A stretch of 64,000 nucleotides of DNA from Zeugodacus cucurbitae (Eukaryota > Arthropoda > Insecta > Diptera > Tephritidae), in the NCBI RefSeq assembly GCF_028554725.1, contig NC_071669.1, positions 14,761,001 to 14,825,000 of the forward strand. The letters run 5' to 3'. Each line of letters begins with the position of its first letter. The stretch's first letter is position 1. Of this stretch, positions 34,912 through 46,400 are shown one piece after another. The notes under the pieces are model-generated. The model worked only from the letters and a program-made list of their open reading frames with translations. It searched no databases and was not told the origin of the DNA. The translations under genes and the position numbers were made by a program.

Positions 34912-36629
34912 AGAAGACTGGAAGTCGTTTTTGGTGGTCTAAATTGCTGAGATAGAAACACTTCCAATCAAGAAAAAAGAGAACTTCTTAGAATTGGAGG
35001 TCAAAGTCACTGCGGAACCGTCAAGGGACCCGATCCAGTAGTGAGTCAAAGTTATGTCGTACCCATAATTCTACTTAGAATTGTTACAATTAAGGATTAC
35101 ACAAAGGAGATTTAATGTTCTTAAGTAATTCGGATAGCCAAAGATTTCGGAAATACCTTAACTGAGTCTTTCTTGTCACATCGACTAGTCTAATGCGGTT
35201 TGTCAGAGACTAGGCACATTAGCTAGACATAGTTACTTACTATTTCTACCAATGGACTCTTCGAAGCAAAAAGACATACTTTTTAGTCTAGCCTATGCTC
35301 CTAGTGTTTCAAACTGATGTACATTAAAAAATTTCATAATCAAATAATAAAAAATAATCACCGTCTCCCGAATTCACAGTAACGCCTTTCCATAATGGAA
35401 TGCACACAGATAAGCGATATTCCCTAAAATGTTACTCCATTATACGCTTAACAGCATTTAAGCGCATTAAGCGCCTAAAACTATGCAACGTACTCACACA
35501 CAGCCTACGTAAGCACATGAGCACACATGCATGCAAATGAGAAATCGCTATCTGAATAGACATAGTATGAAGACATTCGTTGCGAAGACGCGATTTCACG
35601 CATTCGCCGACGTTTTGATTTATTTGCGTCGCGTTAAATGACGCTGTTCGCTGTCAAGCATCAAAATGATGAGCGTTGCATTGCTGATGCGCTTGGCGAT
35701 TGTATAATAATTATAATTATTGCTGCTGTTGTTGTTGTTTGTGGCAGTGATAAACAAATAATTTATATGCACTGCCGCACACGCTGTGCAATTATTTGCA
35801 TTTAATTGTGTGTTAAGTATAACAAACTAGCCTCATACGTATACTCGTGTACTTGTAGTTGGGATTGAGGCGGCTGCTGCCATTGCTGTAGCAATTTAGA
35901 CGGTGTAAATTTGATGAAATGGAAGTGATATGCAATGCAGCTCAATTTCAGTATGATGACCAGTCACCTTAATATACATACACACATTTTCCTGTTCATA
36001 TAAAATGACAAGCCAGTATCCAGTTCCAAAATGACATTACACAGACTCATATTTTTAAGTAGTCGAAAACTGGTCCAAAAGAACTAGTATATATTATTGT
36101 AGTTTAAAAACTTGAATCGATAAAGATTACACACAAAAAGAAATAAACCTTCTAATTCATAGTTCTGATACATTGCCAAAAAGCATAGAGATCGAGCTTG
36201 GGTTTTCATCGATGGGGTATTACTTTCGATAAGCGTATATAACTCTGCGTTTAACTGATTTCAGGAGTCCTCAACATTATGGGAAACGTATGATGCCACT
36301 ACAACAAAAAAATAAAATAAAATACCGCCCGATATTTTCCATATATGGAATCATTTCTACTGAGAACACTTAATATAAGTCAAGAATTAAATAAGACAAA
36401 AACTAAGAGAGTTCGTTTTCGAAATACACTGGTTCTGTTCATCGACTTGTACGTTTTTCCCTTCCCGACAAAGGGCTACCTATATTGAGCTCAGCTTTGC
36501 TCTGTAACTGCAACATCGATCGTGTTTAGGTCAACCTTTGAAACTGTGGTGATCTTGTATTCCTAAACCAAGGGACCTCATCTTATCAACATCAGGTTTT
36601 TATAATCTAAGAATAATCTAACATTTTCG
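34912..36629. other. Intergenic, no gene recognised
   Basis: No gene supported. Sequence around 35380-35960 is less AT-rich, with GCTGCTGTTGTTGTTG near 35721, typical of fly non-coding DNA. Confidence 0.4.
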
Positions 36630-37331
36630 TTGGGAACGTGAGAGGGCTTCTTTCGAAGATGGGCAAATTCGGATCACTGCCACGCCCGCAAAAATAGCGA
36701 AAACTGAAAACACATATAACTCAATTTTGAATTCCATCTGATTGGTTCACTTTATAATATATACACTAGGAACCATTGAAGTTAGCGAACGAATACTTTA
36801 GACAAATACTGTATATGATCTGTGGCATCACTTGTGAAAATTGTCTAATTGTCGAAATCGGACTATAACTTTTCAATGCCACGGATATCGTTATGAAGAA
36901 CTCAATGCCTTATGGTAATTTTTCACCGAAAATATCGGCATATCTCTCAGACATCTTAATTTAATTCAGAGGAAATCTTGTTCTTCTAATAGTATGTATC
37001 TGTACATAACTTCCCCTATCTCTCATATACCTGATTATAGGATTTTCAAAAATACGATGGCCTAAATAGCTTGTAAATCGGTTAATATGTGAAATAACTT
37101 AGCCAAATTAAATGAGCATATAATCTTAGATATGTCGGTGTTGAAAATGAGTGAAATCGGTTCAGGAATTATCTCACCCTATATACTCTTTATGATGATT
37201 TTCGCTTTTCTATTGGACTTTGTGCCGAATATATGGGATAAATTGTGTGTTATCTTAAAGAAACTATATCAATAAATTGCGAGAGTATAAAATGTTCGGT
37301 TGCATCCGCACTTAGCCTTTTCTTACTTGTT
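36630..37331. repeat. Unclassified dispersed repeat, copy 1
   Basis: Diverged relative of 45289-46230. Shared landmarks in order: CGAAGATGGGCAnAnTCGGA, ACTGCCACGCCC, ATAGGnTTTnnAAAAACnCnnTGG-like sequence, GTTAATATGTGA, TGAAATCGGTTCAGGAATTA, then GAGAGTATAAAATGTTCGGT and CTTACTTGTT at the right end. No coding capacity is visible. CCACGCCC-bearing repeats of this style are common in tephritid and related fly genomes; I cannot assign a class. Confidence 0.8.
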
Positions 37332-39026
37332 AGCACTGAGTTTTCTAGGTGGGAATTAGCGTGTATATTTGAGGTTAAATATGCATGCCGCCGCGTTGAT
37401 AAGCTATCGCTCCACTGCGCCGCGAAGGAATAAATCTTATTGATTATACGCAAGTGCAATATTGTGGTACTAATAAATATATACTTGAATCCATTATAGA
37501 ATACATGAAGGTATATCTACATATAGATGAGCTTGCTAAACATATTAATGAAGGATATTTGTATTACTTGGCATGAATTATTCAATTAATCATGAGATGA
37601 GCAATTAAATTTTGTGCACATAGCGAAAATTAGACCATTAAGAGATTATAGGGCTAACACTGGATAACACTGTGTTCAGACGAGCTAAGGTTGTTTTGAT
37701 AAAAGATGGAAAGAATTTTCTTTGAAAAAATGTCAGAAATATCATATTATTGACCTCCAATAGTCGGAAATATGATCTAAGCAAATCTCTCAGACCTAGA
37801 TAGGTCTATTAATCTAACTAAGAAATAGTGAAGCATTGATCAGGGTCGGTAGCAACTATTCATCTTCAAATAATAACTACTCTTCTTCAACCTCCATTGC
37901 CTTCTTTTGAATTCTCATTTTCTTTCTTTCCACCCCTCTGCTTCATTGCCACTTGCCAAGTCTGAGTCCGAATTTTAAATATTTTGGCGTCTTTGCAGCG
38001 TCGTCCATCGTCGCTATGCTGACAGTGCAGGAAACATTAATGGAGTTTTCATTCAAATTATGCTGCAGAACACACAGCTACAAACCCAATCTGTGTTGAC
38101 CGAAGGACTTTATCTAAAAGGACCTCATAGGTGTATAAGTAAATATGCAAACTCGTAAATTATTGTTGGTGTGAAAATATGCAAAGTGCAATATAAAGTG
38201 CAGCGTAATATGTTGTTGTAATGACTTTTGCTGTTGTTTTTATCATTGAAGTGTATACTTTTTTACAAACTTTTGCATATTTCAGTTATAAAAAGCATAA
38301 CTAAAACCATTTCATTTGCCATACTTCACTTGCTGTTGTACGTCTTGTTGTAGTTATTGCTGCACTTGTTGAAGTGTTGCATGGGTGTGGCATTTACATA
38401 TGCGAATTCGTACTTTATTTACACGAGTATATTTTGTGTAACACACACATTTTGGGTGTGAATGAATTGAATTGTTTTGGGCGAGTCTTTGTTGAGCGTT
38501 CAGTTCTCTGGGTGTAATAAATCACTAGATGCGAAAGGACAACAGTGATCGTGAAAATGTTAGATCAAGAATATGCGGAAATGGATTGTTTTCCAAAAAC
38601 TTTAAGTCAAGAAATCTAGACTCTCAGTCCTCTTATCGTTTCAACCACATAAAAAGGGATGTATATGAAAAGTGTCTGTAATAAATATTCGATTAATTTT
38701 CTGAATTATCTCATCAATTGATCCTCTTTACGAGGATTTTTTTATAATTCTTTTTATTTTTTATCATTTTAAAGATGACTTATTGGTTATAAATCAGGAT
38801 TACTCGAAAATATGCCAAATTCGTCCACAAATATGGAATTTATAAACATAACGAACGAATAACGAACCATCTAATCATCGGGATCTTAAAAAAATGGTTC
38901 TGATCGAAAGAGGATATTGAGCAGTCTCTATTAGAAAAAAATATAAATATACATTTTTTTGAGCTAAAATTTACTTATAGGCATGAAAGACTGGATCCAA
39001 ATGCTTTAATTTAGGCCTCTAATGGA
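37332..39026. other. Intergenic, no gene recognised
   Basis: No gene or repeat recognised. GTTGTTGTA-type words lie around 38210-38370. Confidence 0.4.
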
Positions 39027-39034
39027 TTAGCCAC

Positions 39035-39812
39035 ACCGGGCGAGCTATTCAAATACGGCGGCGAAGAGCTGATAAGGTGCATGCATCAGCTTCTTTGCAG
39101 AATATGGACGGAAGAAAGCATGCCTAACGATTGCGATCTCAGTGTGCTCTGCCCAAATCCATATAAAGGGAGATCACACAATCTATGCCAATTACAGTGG
39201 CATAAGCCTCCTAAGTATCGTCTATAAGGTTCTATCGAGCCGACTGTGTGAAAGACTAAAGCCAAAAGCCAAAAGCTCCGTCAGGATCGGGAAGGACCTC
39301 CGAGCCGTTCGTTACCAAACGAGGTTTCACTATCGTGTGACTTCTTTAATTTGAAAATCCAACGCAGAACCGCTCTTGCCAACAGGTGCTACTTTGGACT
39401 GAGTCGGCAATTGAAAAGTAAAGTCCTCTCTCGACGAACCAAAATCGACCTCTACAAGTCGGGTGTTGCGGAGGATTTATGGTCCCTTAAACATTGGCAA
39501 CGGCGAATACTACAGACGATGGAACGATGAGCTGTAAGATTTATACGACGACATTGACATAGTTCAGCGAATAAAAAGACAGCGGCTACGCTGGCTAGGT
39601 CATGTTGCCCGAATGGACGAAAACACTCCAGCTCCACTCCAGAAGGGGGAGGCCTCCACTATGTTGGAGGGAACAGATGGAGAGTGACCTGGTTACACTT
39701 GATATCTCCAACTGGCGCCGAATTTCGAGGGAAAAAGAGGAGTGGCGTGCTATCATCGATTCGACTATAACCGGCTAAACGTTTTCAACACCAATCACAT
39801 ACATACAATAGT
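39035..39812 (+). mobile_element. RTE-like retrotransposon copy with internal deletions
   Basis: A 778-bp copy of the CATA-tailed subfamily, flanked by an 8-bp duplication TTAGCCAC (39027-39034 and 39813-39820). It begins in the ELFKYGGEEL block of the RT, then loses about 250 bases between the ERLKP and KSSV blocks and another large piece including the YADD region before rejoining near IQRR. It ends CCAATCACATACATACA. It is thoroughly broken. Confidence 0.9.
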
Positions 39813-39820
39813 TTAGCCAC

Positions 39821-41794
39821 CACTGTTGACTTCTCCGCTATAACGCGCGTTGGTCGGAGATACAGAATATTTGCAGAATCCACAATGGCACTCTTGTTGC
39901 ACACAGAGTACAACTGTGGCAAGCGCTTACAGAAGAGAGTGTTGCAGTGGAAGGATCTGAGCTTAAAAAGCTTGCATGGGGCAACGTTTTACGCTTGCGA
40001 GTGATGTGCAACATGGAATTTGTGAGTTGCATATTTGGCGCGCCAAAAAGCGTGAGATTTACAAGCATGGCATTTAAATGAAGATGCGTGAAATGCCAGC
40101 TATGAATGAAACTAGAGGAATATGTATGGATAAACAAGCGAGGCGAATGTGGATGTATGTATTAAGTGTATATGCATAAACTTTGCCGATCTTGTTTTGC
40201 ATTACGCAAACGCAAATAAATTTTTGGCGCATTTTTCTCGCACTTCTTGCCCCATTAAGTGTGAAATTTATGAGCATGTGTCAACGTGTCACACCAACGA
40301 GTGTTCCAGCAGGCACAAGGACAAAGGACACGCATATGCATATGTGTGTTTGCATTTGTTTTTGTTGCTGAAACAAGTAAATTTAAATTTTATTGAGTTG
40401 TTTGCGCGCATGCAACAAAACGCTGCAAGGGCGTACTGCGGTGATAACAAAAGGGGAAAAGCGAAGTATATTGCACTATAATATAAATATCCAAATAAAA
40501 ATAGTAATTGAAAATGGAAGTGTAGAACAAGTAATTGAAATCGACGCGCATTACCTACTAAAATAATTCGATACACGCTCAATACAGGCGCGCAAACCCA
40601 CAAACACACATGCATACTTCCAGGCGTTGGGGGTTGCTATCTTCCACGTTTTTTGCTCCGCTCGTGCCAATTTGCCATATGCAAAGTGTACGCCTTTGGC
40701 CGCTGGCTGCCTGTTCGCGTATTTTCCACTTGAATGGATACATAAAACGTGTCTCGATACTCAAAATTATTTGACAGCAACGACAATAGGGAGCAAGCAA
40801 AAAAAAAACATTGCATACATTTCGGCTTCAATAACAAAACAAAAAATACAAGCGATTCCCGCTCGTGGCTATATTCATTTGCAATAACTTGTCAATTGTC
40901 GAATTAATAAACTGGAAACATGTTTGTCTCTGCACTTAGCCTCCTTTTTTATGTAGGTGTGTGCTGTTGTAATTTTCATTTGGGTGCCAGTAGAAATAAT
41001 AATTCGACATCGATATGCAAACGACTTGTGACGGAAGTATCAGTAGCGAATTGGTGTAGGCAGCTTCCGAGAGAAAAAACAAATTCTCTACACATATTCG
41101 TGTGCTGAGCAGCTTTAACACTATGTACCCCCACTCAAAAACTGTTTTCCCTTGATATCATTATCAGTTTTACATGTAGCGCATAATCATTTCCAATTGT
41201 CAAATATTTCAAATGCCATCGGCCAAGCATCAATTTGCAACTTTATGACCGATGCTTCGATTGGAGTGTTTCATTAGTGAGCTTTTATTTGAACTCGTTG
41301 CATTTTTAATCAGTTCCGCCTATAGGCAAGTCATTTGTTACGCGCGGATTGTTGTCTTGTTTCAGTAGACTATGTAAATTTGATATAATAAATGTCGTGT
41401 TTTTTCACGAACCGTTAGATAGTCTCGAAGCTGTTTAGTGTATTTTCTTGGATTAAGCGATATGAAATCATATCAAAACTCATACTTTATTATTTATTAG
41501 GTGAGAAAGAACATAAAAGAAAGAGAACATTCAATACGGTTCAACGATGATTAAAAATAATGCAAACCACGACAAGTATTATTAAAAGTATCTAAGCTTT
41601 GAGGAAAGTTTAATGAGATCTAGCTAAGTCACAATTACAAAACTGATATTTAATTTCTGAGGAGAGGCTGAGGAACACGAAATATTTTATTCCACCACCC
41701 TATAAATCATTTTCCACGTCGACATTATCGGTAAAGAACTGATAATTTCTACTTCATGGAGGTCGAAACTTAATAATTTCATGTTTCGAATCAA
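39821..41794. other. Intergenic, no gene recognised
   Basis: Mostly unique sequence, fairly balanced in base composition at 39840-41100, with many overlapping short frames on both strands and no recognisable protein. GTTCCGCCTATAGGC at 41313 resembles the words at 20914 and 21113. Confidence 0.4.
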
Positions 41795-41799
41795 AGGAC

Positions 41800-42072
41800 T
41801 TAGTACCAAAAGACCTTTAACCTGAACAACTCGGTCGATTTAACGAAGATGGAGTTTTTTCATCCAAGCTGCCCAATTTCTCTTATATTTGCGTATTGGG
41901 AGCAATGGAAGTTATCTCTTTTCAATAGGCAGAAGGCTGGGCATCCGCAAAGATAATGCTCTAGTGTCTCGTCATCTTCCGCGCACTCCCTGCATTCTGC
42001 CGATTTTTCTATACCAAGTCTCTGCAGGTGGCCTATAAGTGGTAGGTGTCCCGTAATAGCCCCTGTGATACA
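41800..42072 (-). mobile_element. Jockey/I/R1-type retrotransposon C-terminal fragment
   Basis: The minus strand reads TGHLPLIGHLQRLGI followed by CRECAEDDETLEHYLCGCP. A GH-x-PL motif followed by a C-x2-C ... H-x4-C cluster is the C-terminal RNase H-adjacent and zinc-knuckle-like region of Jockey/I/R1-type elements, distinct from the RTE-like copies in this window. It runs into a stop codon about 25 residues later. Only this tail remains. Confidence 0.85.
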
Positions 42073-43157
42073 GCTTAGTTCTTATTTGCTTAAAATAAGA
42101 AGTTCTTTGGTCTGTCAGTGTCAACGACCATAACTTTTCTGATTATATTTGTTTCCAAATCTCCTCCACTCTTCCTCTCCCAGCACTCATTTCTCCTTCC
42201 ATACATTCCGCATTCAAAAATTTTACAACTTCTACTTTTTTATGTTTGCAAAATTTCCTATCGAAGCATAACTAATTATATTGTGCTTGTTGCAAGCAGT
42301 CAATACAAGCCCAGTCGATGCGCATCATTCAAACAACCCGCTGTCACTCAGCGCGGCTATGCTGTACAGCAATAGGCTTGTCAGTTTTGACATTTCAATG
42401 GCTTTCAACGCCACCCTTTTTCTTTTCCACGCTTGTAAGTGCAAAGTTGCGCTTAGCTATTCACAGCGACACAACGGCTCGGCCGTTTTTACAACTTTAG
42501 CGAAATTTTAAATTTATTGCACTTTCGCCGTTGACATTTACGAGCCGCTTTCCATATAATTTTATAGTGCAAATTTTAATTTTATAGTGCGAATTTGAGA
42601 AATTTCCATCGAGCCGTGGAAAATATATGCATACTTTACGGAACAGCTGTTTTTTTGCACAGGCCCAGTGTGATTTTTCCGCTTGTCCTGCGATTTGATT
42701 ACGTAATTATGCAAAAGTTTTAGCGTTTTATTGGAAAGTCGTAAAAAAATTGCTCACAAAGCGGTTAATAGTTAGTTGTTGTACGAACTTTTTGCTACCA
42801 ACTGTAGGCCTAGAATTGTTAGGTCGTAAAATCTGTATTAAAAAATCTTGCAAAATTACCATAATTTTTTAAGTGTATTCTAAAAGGATTTGGGCTTTTT
42901 TATTACCAATCAAATAAATGTGGATATAAAAGAAATCTGGATTGAGGTTGTTTTTGGAATGGTAACAGTATTCGAATGGTTGACAGTATTCGAAAAGTGT
43001 GAGCCAATTTTTATATTTTGCTTATGAAACTAGTTAAAGTAAGTTGTAAATTTAATTAATTGAGTAGTCAATTTTGAAGGAAGAACTTATTTCGTCTTAA
43101 TAATATCATATTTCCTTTTTTACTGGCAATATAAATAGTCTATTTAGGAGGTAGTAA
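42073..43157. other. Intergenic, no gene recognised
   Basis: No coding or repeat signal recognised beyond duplicated TTTTATAGTGC(A/G)AATTT words near 42561-42596. Confidence 0.4.
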
Positions 43158-43164
43158 TTTGAAT

Positions 43165-43798
43165 TTCGTCACTGTTGACAGTCATAACTTCGAGGTCGTA
43201 GATAATTTCGTATACCTGGGAACCAGCATCAACAACATGAACAATGTCAGCCTCGAAATCCAGCGCAGAATAACTCTTGCCAACAGGTGCTACTTTGGAC
43301 TGCTTAGGCAATTGAACAGTAAAGTCCTCTCTCGACGAACCAAAATCAAGCTCTACAAGTCGCTTATCATTCCCGTCCTGCTTTACGGTGCAGAAGCTTG
43401 GACGACGCTAGGAGTTTTCGAGAGGAAAATTTTGCGCAAGATTTATGGTCCTTAGAACATTGGCAACGGCGAATACCGCAGACGATGGAACGATGAGCTG
43501 TACGAGTTATACGACGACATTGACATAGTTCAGCGAATAAAAAGACAGCGGCTACGCTGGCTAGGTCATGTTGTCCGAATGGACGAAAACACTCCAGCAC
43601 TGAAAGTGTTCGATGCAGTACCCGCCGGAGGAAGCCGAGGAAGGAGAAGGCCTCCACTCCGTTGGAGAGACCAGGTGGAGAGCGACCTGGTTACACTTGG
43701 GATTTCCAACTGGCGCCGAACTGCGAAGGAGAGAGAGAGGTGGCGCACTATCGTCGATTCGGCTATAACCGGCTAAACGGTTGCAACGCCAATCACAT
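43165..43798 (+). mobile_element. RTE-like retrotransposon 3' copy, close to the 17.4-kb element
   Basis: A 634-bp 5'-truncated copy nearly identical to 18864-19515, flanked by TTTGAAT (43158-43164 and 43799-43805). It starts in the VTVDSHNFEVV block. It lacks 21 bases that encode MSTSDET in the larger copy and carries TAG in place of CAG after IYGP, so the frame is dead. The CATA tail is almost absent. Confidence 0.93.
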
Positions 43799-43805
43799 TT
43801 TGAAT

Positions 43806-45133
43806 GGAGTCTTTAGATACAGATGAGTTAATCAACTTAGATATATTTATTGAGCTATAAAATATGTATTATACCGTTCCCCAAGAACAGTAGAATCACA
43901 TTTGCAAATAGTATATATAGACATTTTTATTTACTTTCAAAATAATGATTTTCAGTAGTATATATGGACTGAGGGTTTAAAAGGATCACTCTAGGATCAA
44001 TGTATAAAAATATAATATACAATTTCTGGAAATATGATAGATTTACAGTTAATTATTTAATAACAGTGTTGTGTTTTTTCTCTCCATTATTTGGAAATTC
44101 GGATTTCTACGCGCCGGATTATGTATTTCACCCACTATGCGAAGGCTCTTAACCAAGTCATGACGTTGGTATGGGCATCGACATTTTCGAATGCATATAC
44201 CTCAAATGAAGTACACACATATCTACCAGTATTATGCACTGCAATAATGGAATTTTCCTCATGACTTCACTATTACAATGAAGTAATCGCACACGATTGA
44301 ATTGCTGCATTGCTCGAAAAACGACAGCGGTTGGGTGGCTAAATTGCAAGTTGCACATATGAACACATAAGTAAGTATATCGTAGAGCTTTGCTTGTGTG
44401 GGTGCATGCAATTTTGAAAAATTACAAAAAAAAAATAAAATTCCTTATAATAAAGCACCGTACAAATGAGGCAATGAAGCCACTTGAGTCGCAACAGGCA
44501 GCTTGGCTTGTTTTTGTTGTTGTTTAGCAGACTTTGTTTTGTTTTGTTGTTGCAGCAAATTAAGCTGACGATTGCAATTTTTTCGTGCTACCTCCTGTTT
44601 TGCTTTTTTGTTTTCGTTTAATGATTTTCGTAAATTTCTATTCTTTTCAGCTTTTGTTTTTATTGTCATATGTGCTTTGCTCTTTGTTGTTTTTGTTGTA
44701 ATTACTTTTCGCAAAAAGCAATGCAATATTTTTAGGTAGTCTTAATTAGATGCGGTTGTGCAGCAAGCTAATTAGATTTGTTGCATTAGCTGATATTCTA
44801 TATACGAAGAGGATTAACCCTTAGTTGATGCATTTGGGTGAAGTGGTGTTATTAGGGGATTGATTAAGGGAAATGGGTGAGTATATGAATGACATAGAGT
44901 ATTTTGACATAATATATATTTTATTTATTGTTCACTGTTTTGATTTTAAGATGGATTAAAGAGAAAAAATTAAAACAAAATCTTGGAACAACAATATATT
45001 AGTTATAGAAAAAATATTTTAGTTAAGTTTTAATAAAAGATTTTAGTTAAAAAATAAAGTTTTTTTAATAAAAAAATTATGGTTTTAATAAAAAAAGTTT
45101 TCTCAAATATTAGAAACAAAATTTTAATTATTA
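43806..45133. other. Intergenic, AT-rich towards the right
   Basis: No gene supported. GTT/TTG-rich sequence near 44505-44560 gives a spurious Lys/Gln-rich frame on the minus strand. From about 44930 the sequence becomes extremely AT-rich. Confidence 0.4.
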
Positions 45134-45288
45134 TTTTTTATACAATATACTTTTTTAATTTTATGAATTTTTGCTTAGTAATTTTTTATATTTTTTATAT
45201 ATGCACATACAAATATATTTTTAACAAAAAAAAAATTAAAAGAAAAATATATTCTTTTCCTCTTTTATTTATAATTTTATTTTATTTA
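45134..45288. repeat. Left AT-rich direct repeat flanking dispersed repeat copy 2
   Basis: Matches 46231-46400 in order: ATAnAATATACTTTTTTA, TTATGAATTTTTG, ATAAGCAC/ATATGCAC and CAAATATATTnTTAA. It ends where the dispersed repeat begins. Confidence 0.65.
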
Positions 45289-46230
45289 TTATACTCTCGC
45301 AACAAAGTTGCTGTTTGCTAAACGAGTTAGATATAGGGTTACATATATAAAAATGATCAGGATAACGAGACGAGTTGGATGTCTGTATGGCCGTCCGTGT
45401 GTCCGTGCAACGGATAACTTGAGTAAAAATTGAGATATCTTAACGAAACTTGGAACACGTATTCCTTGGCACCCTGAGGAGGTTGCCTACGAAGATGGGC
45501 ACAATCGGACTATTGCCACGCCCACAAAATGGCGAAAACCAAAAACTTATAAAGTGTCATAACAAAGCTATAAATAATTATAAAAATAAAATTTGGAATA
45601 AAGGATCGCACTAGGAAGGTGTATATTTTGATGTAATTTTTTGGGGGAAGTGGGCGTGGCCTGGACCAAAATCGATTATTTGTTTGTATTTATCTCGCAA
45701 ATCAATGAAGCTATATAAACCAAACTATCTGCAGTCGGTTCTCTTACGTACCCCTCTACACACCATTAAAATAGTTGAAATCGGTTAAAAAACAACCACG
45801 CCCACCTCCCATACAATGGTTGAAAATTACTAAAAGTGTGTTAACCCACTAACGAAAAACGTCAGAAATTCTTCTAATAGTGTGTCTCAGTTCCAAAAAT
45901 TATTCAAATCGGGTCATAACATCCCCATATACTTAATTATAGGTTTTTTAAAAACACAGTGGGCTTTATTCCGCACATATGTATTGGTTAATATGTGAGA
46001 TATCTTAGCAAAATTGAGTGAGCATATAGTCTTGTATATAGTGTACTTTGCAGGTGAAAATTAATGAAATCGGTTCAGGAATTACCTCAGCCCTCATATT
46101 TCGTTATTCTATTAAACTTTATGCCGAATTTATGGGTAAATTTTTGTGATATCTTAATCAAATTTCTTCAATAAATTGCGGCAGTATAAAATGTTCGGTT
46201 GCACCTGAACTTAGACTTTCCTTACTTGTT
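45289..46230. repeat. Unclassified dispersed repeat, copy 2
   Basis: About 940 bases from TTATACTCTCGCAAC to CCTTACTTGTT. It stands out from its surroundings by higher GC and words such as CGAGTTAGATATAGGG, CTGTATGGCCGTCCGTGTGT and repeated CCACGCCC. The right end shares GCAGTATAAAATGTTCGG and CTTACTTGTT with copy 1. The left TATACTCTCGCAAC resembles the inverse of the right-end GAGAGTATA, so the complete family may have inverted termini. No protein is encoded. Confidence 0.85.
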
Positions 46231-46400
46231 TTATATAATATACTTTTTTATTGTTATGAATTTTTGTTGAATAATTTTTTTATTTTTTTTTTATAAGCAC
46301 AATCAAATATATTGTTAATTAAAATAAATTAATAATAAATGAATAAAATAATAAAAAAAATTATTATATTATCTTTTTTTTTCCTTTTTATAATTTAATT
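46231..46400. repeat. Right AT-rich direct repeat flanking dispersed repeat copy 2
   Basis: Begins directly after CTTACTTGTT and matches 45134-45288 with many small differences. The low complexity makes the alignment less certain than that at 34.3 kb. Confidence 0.6.
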
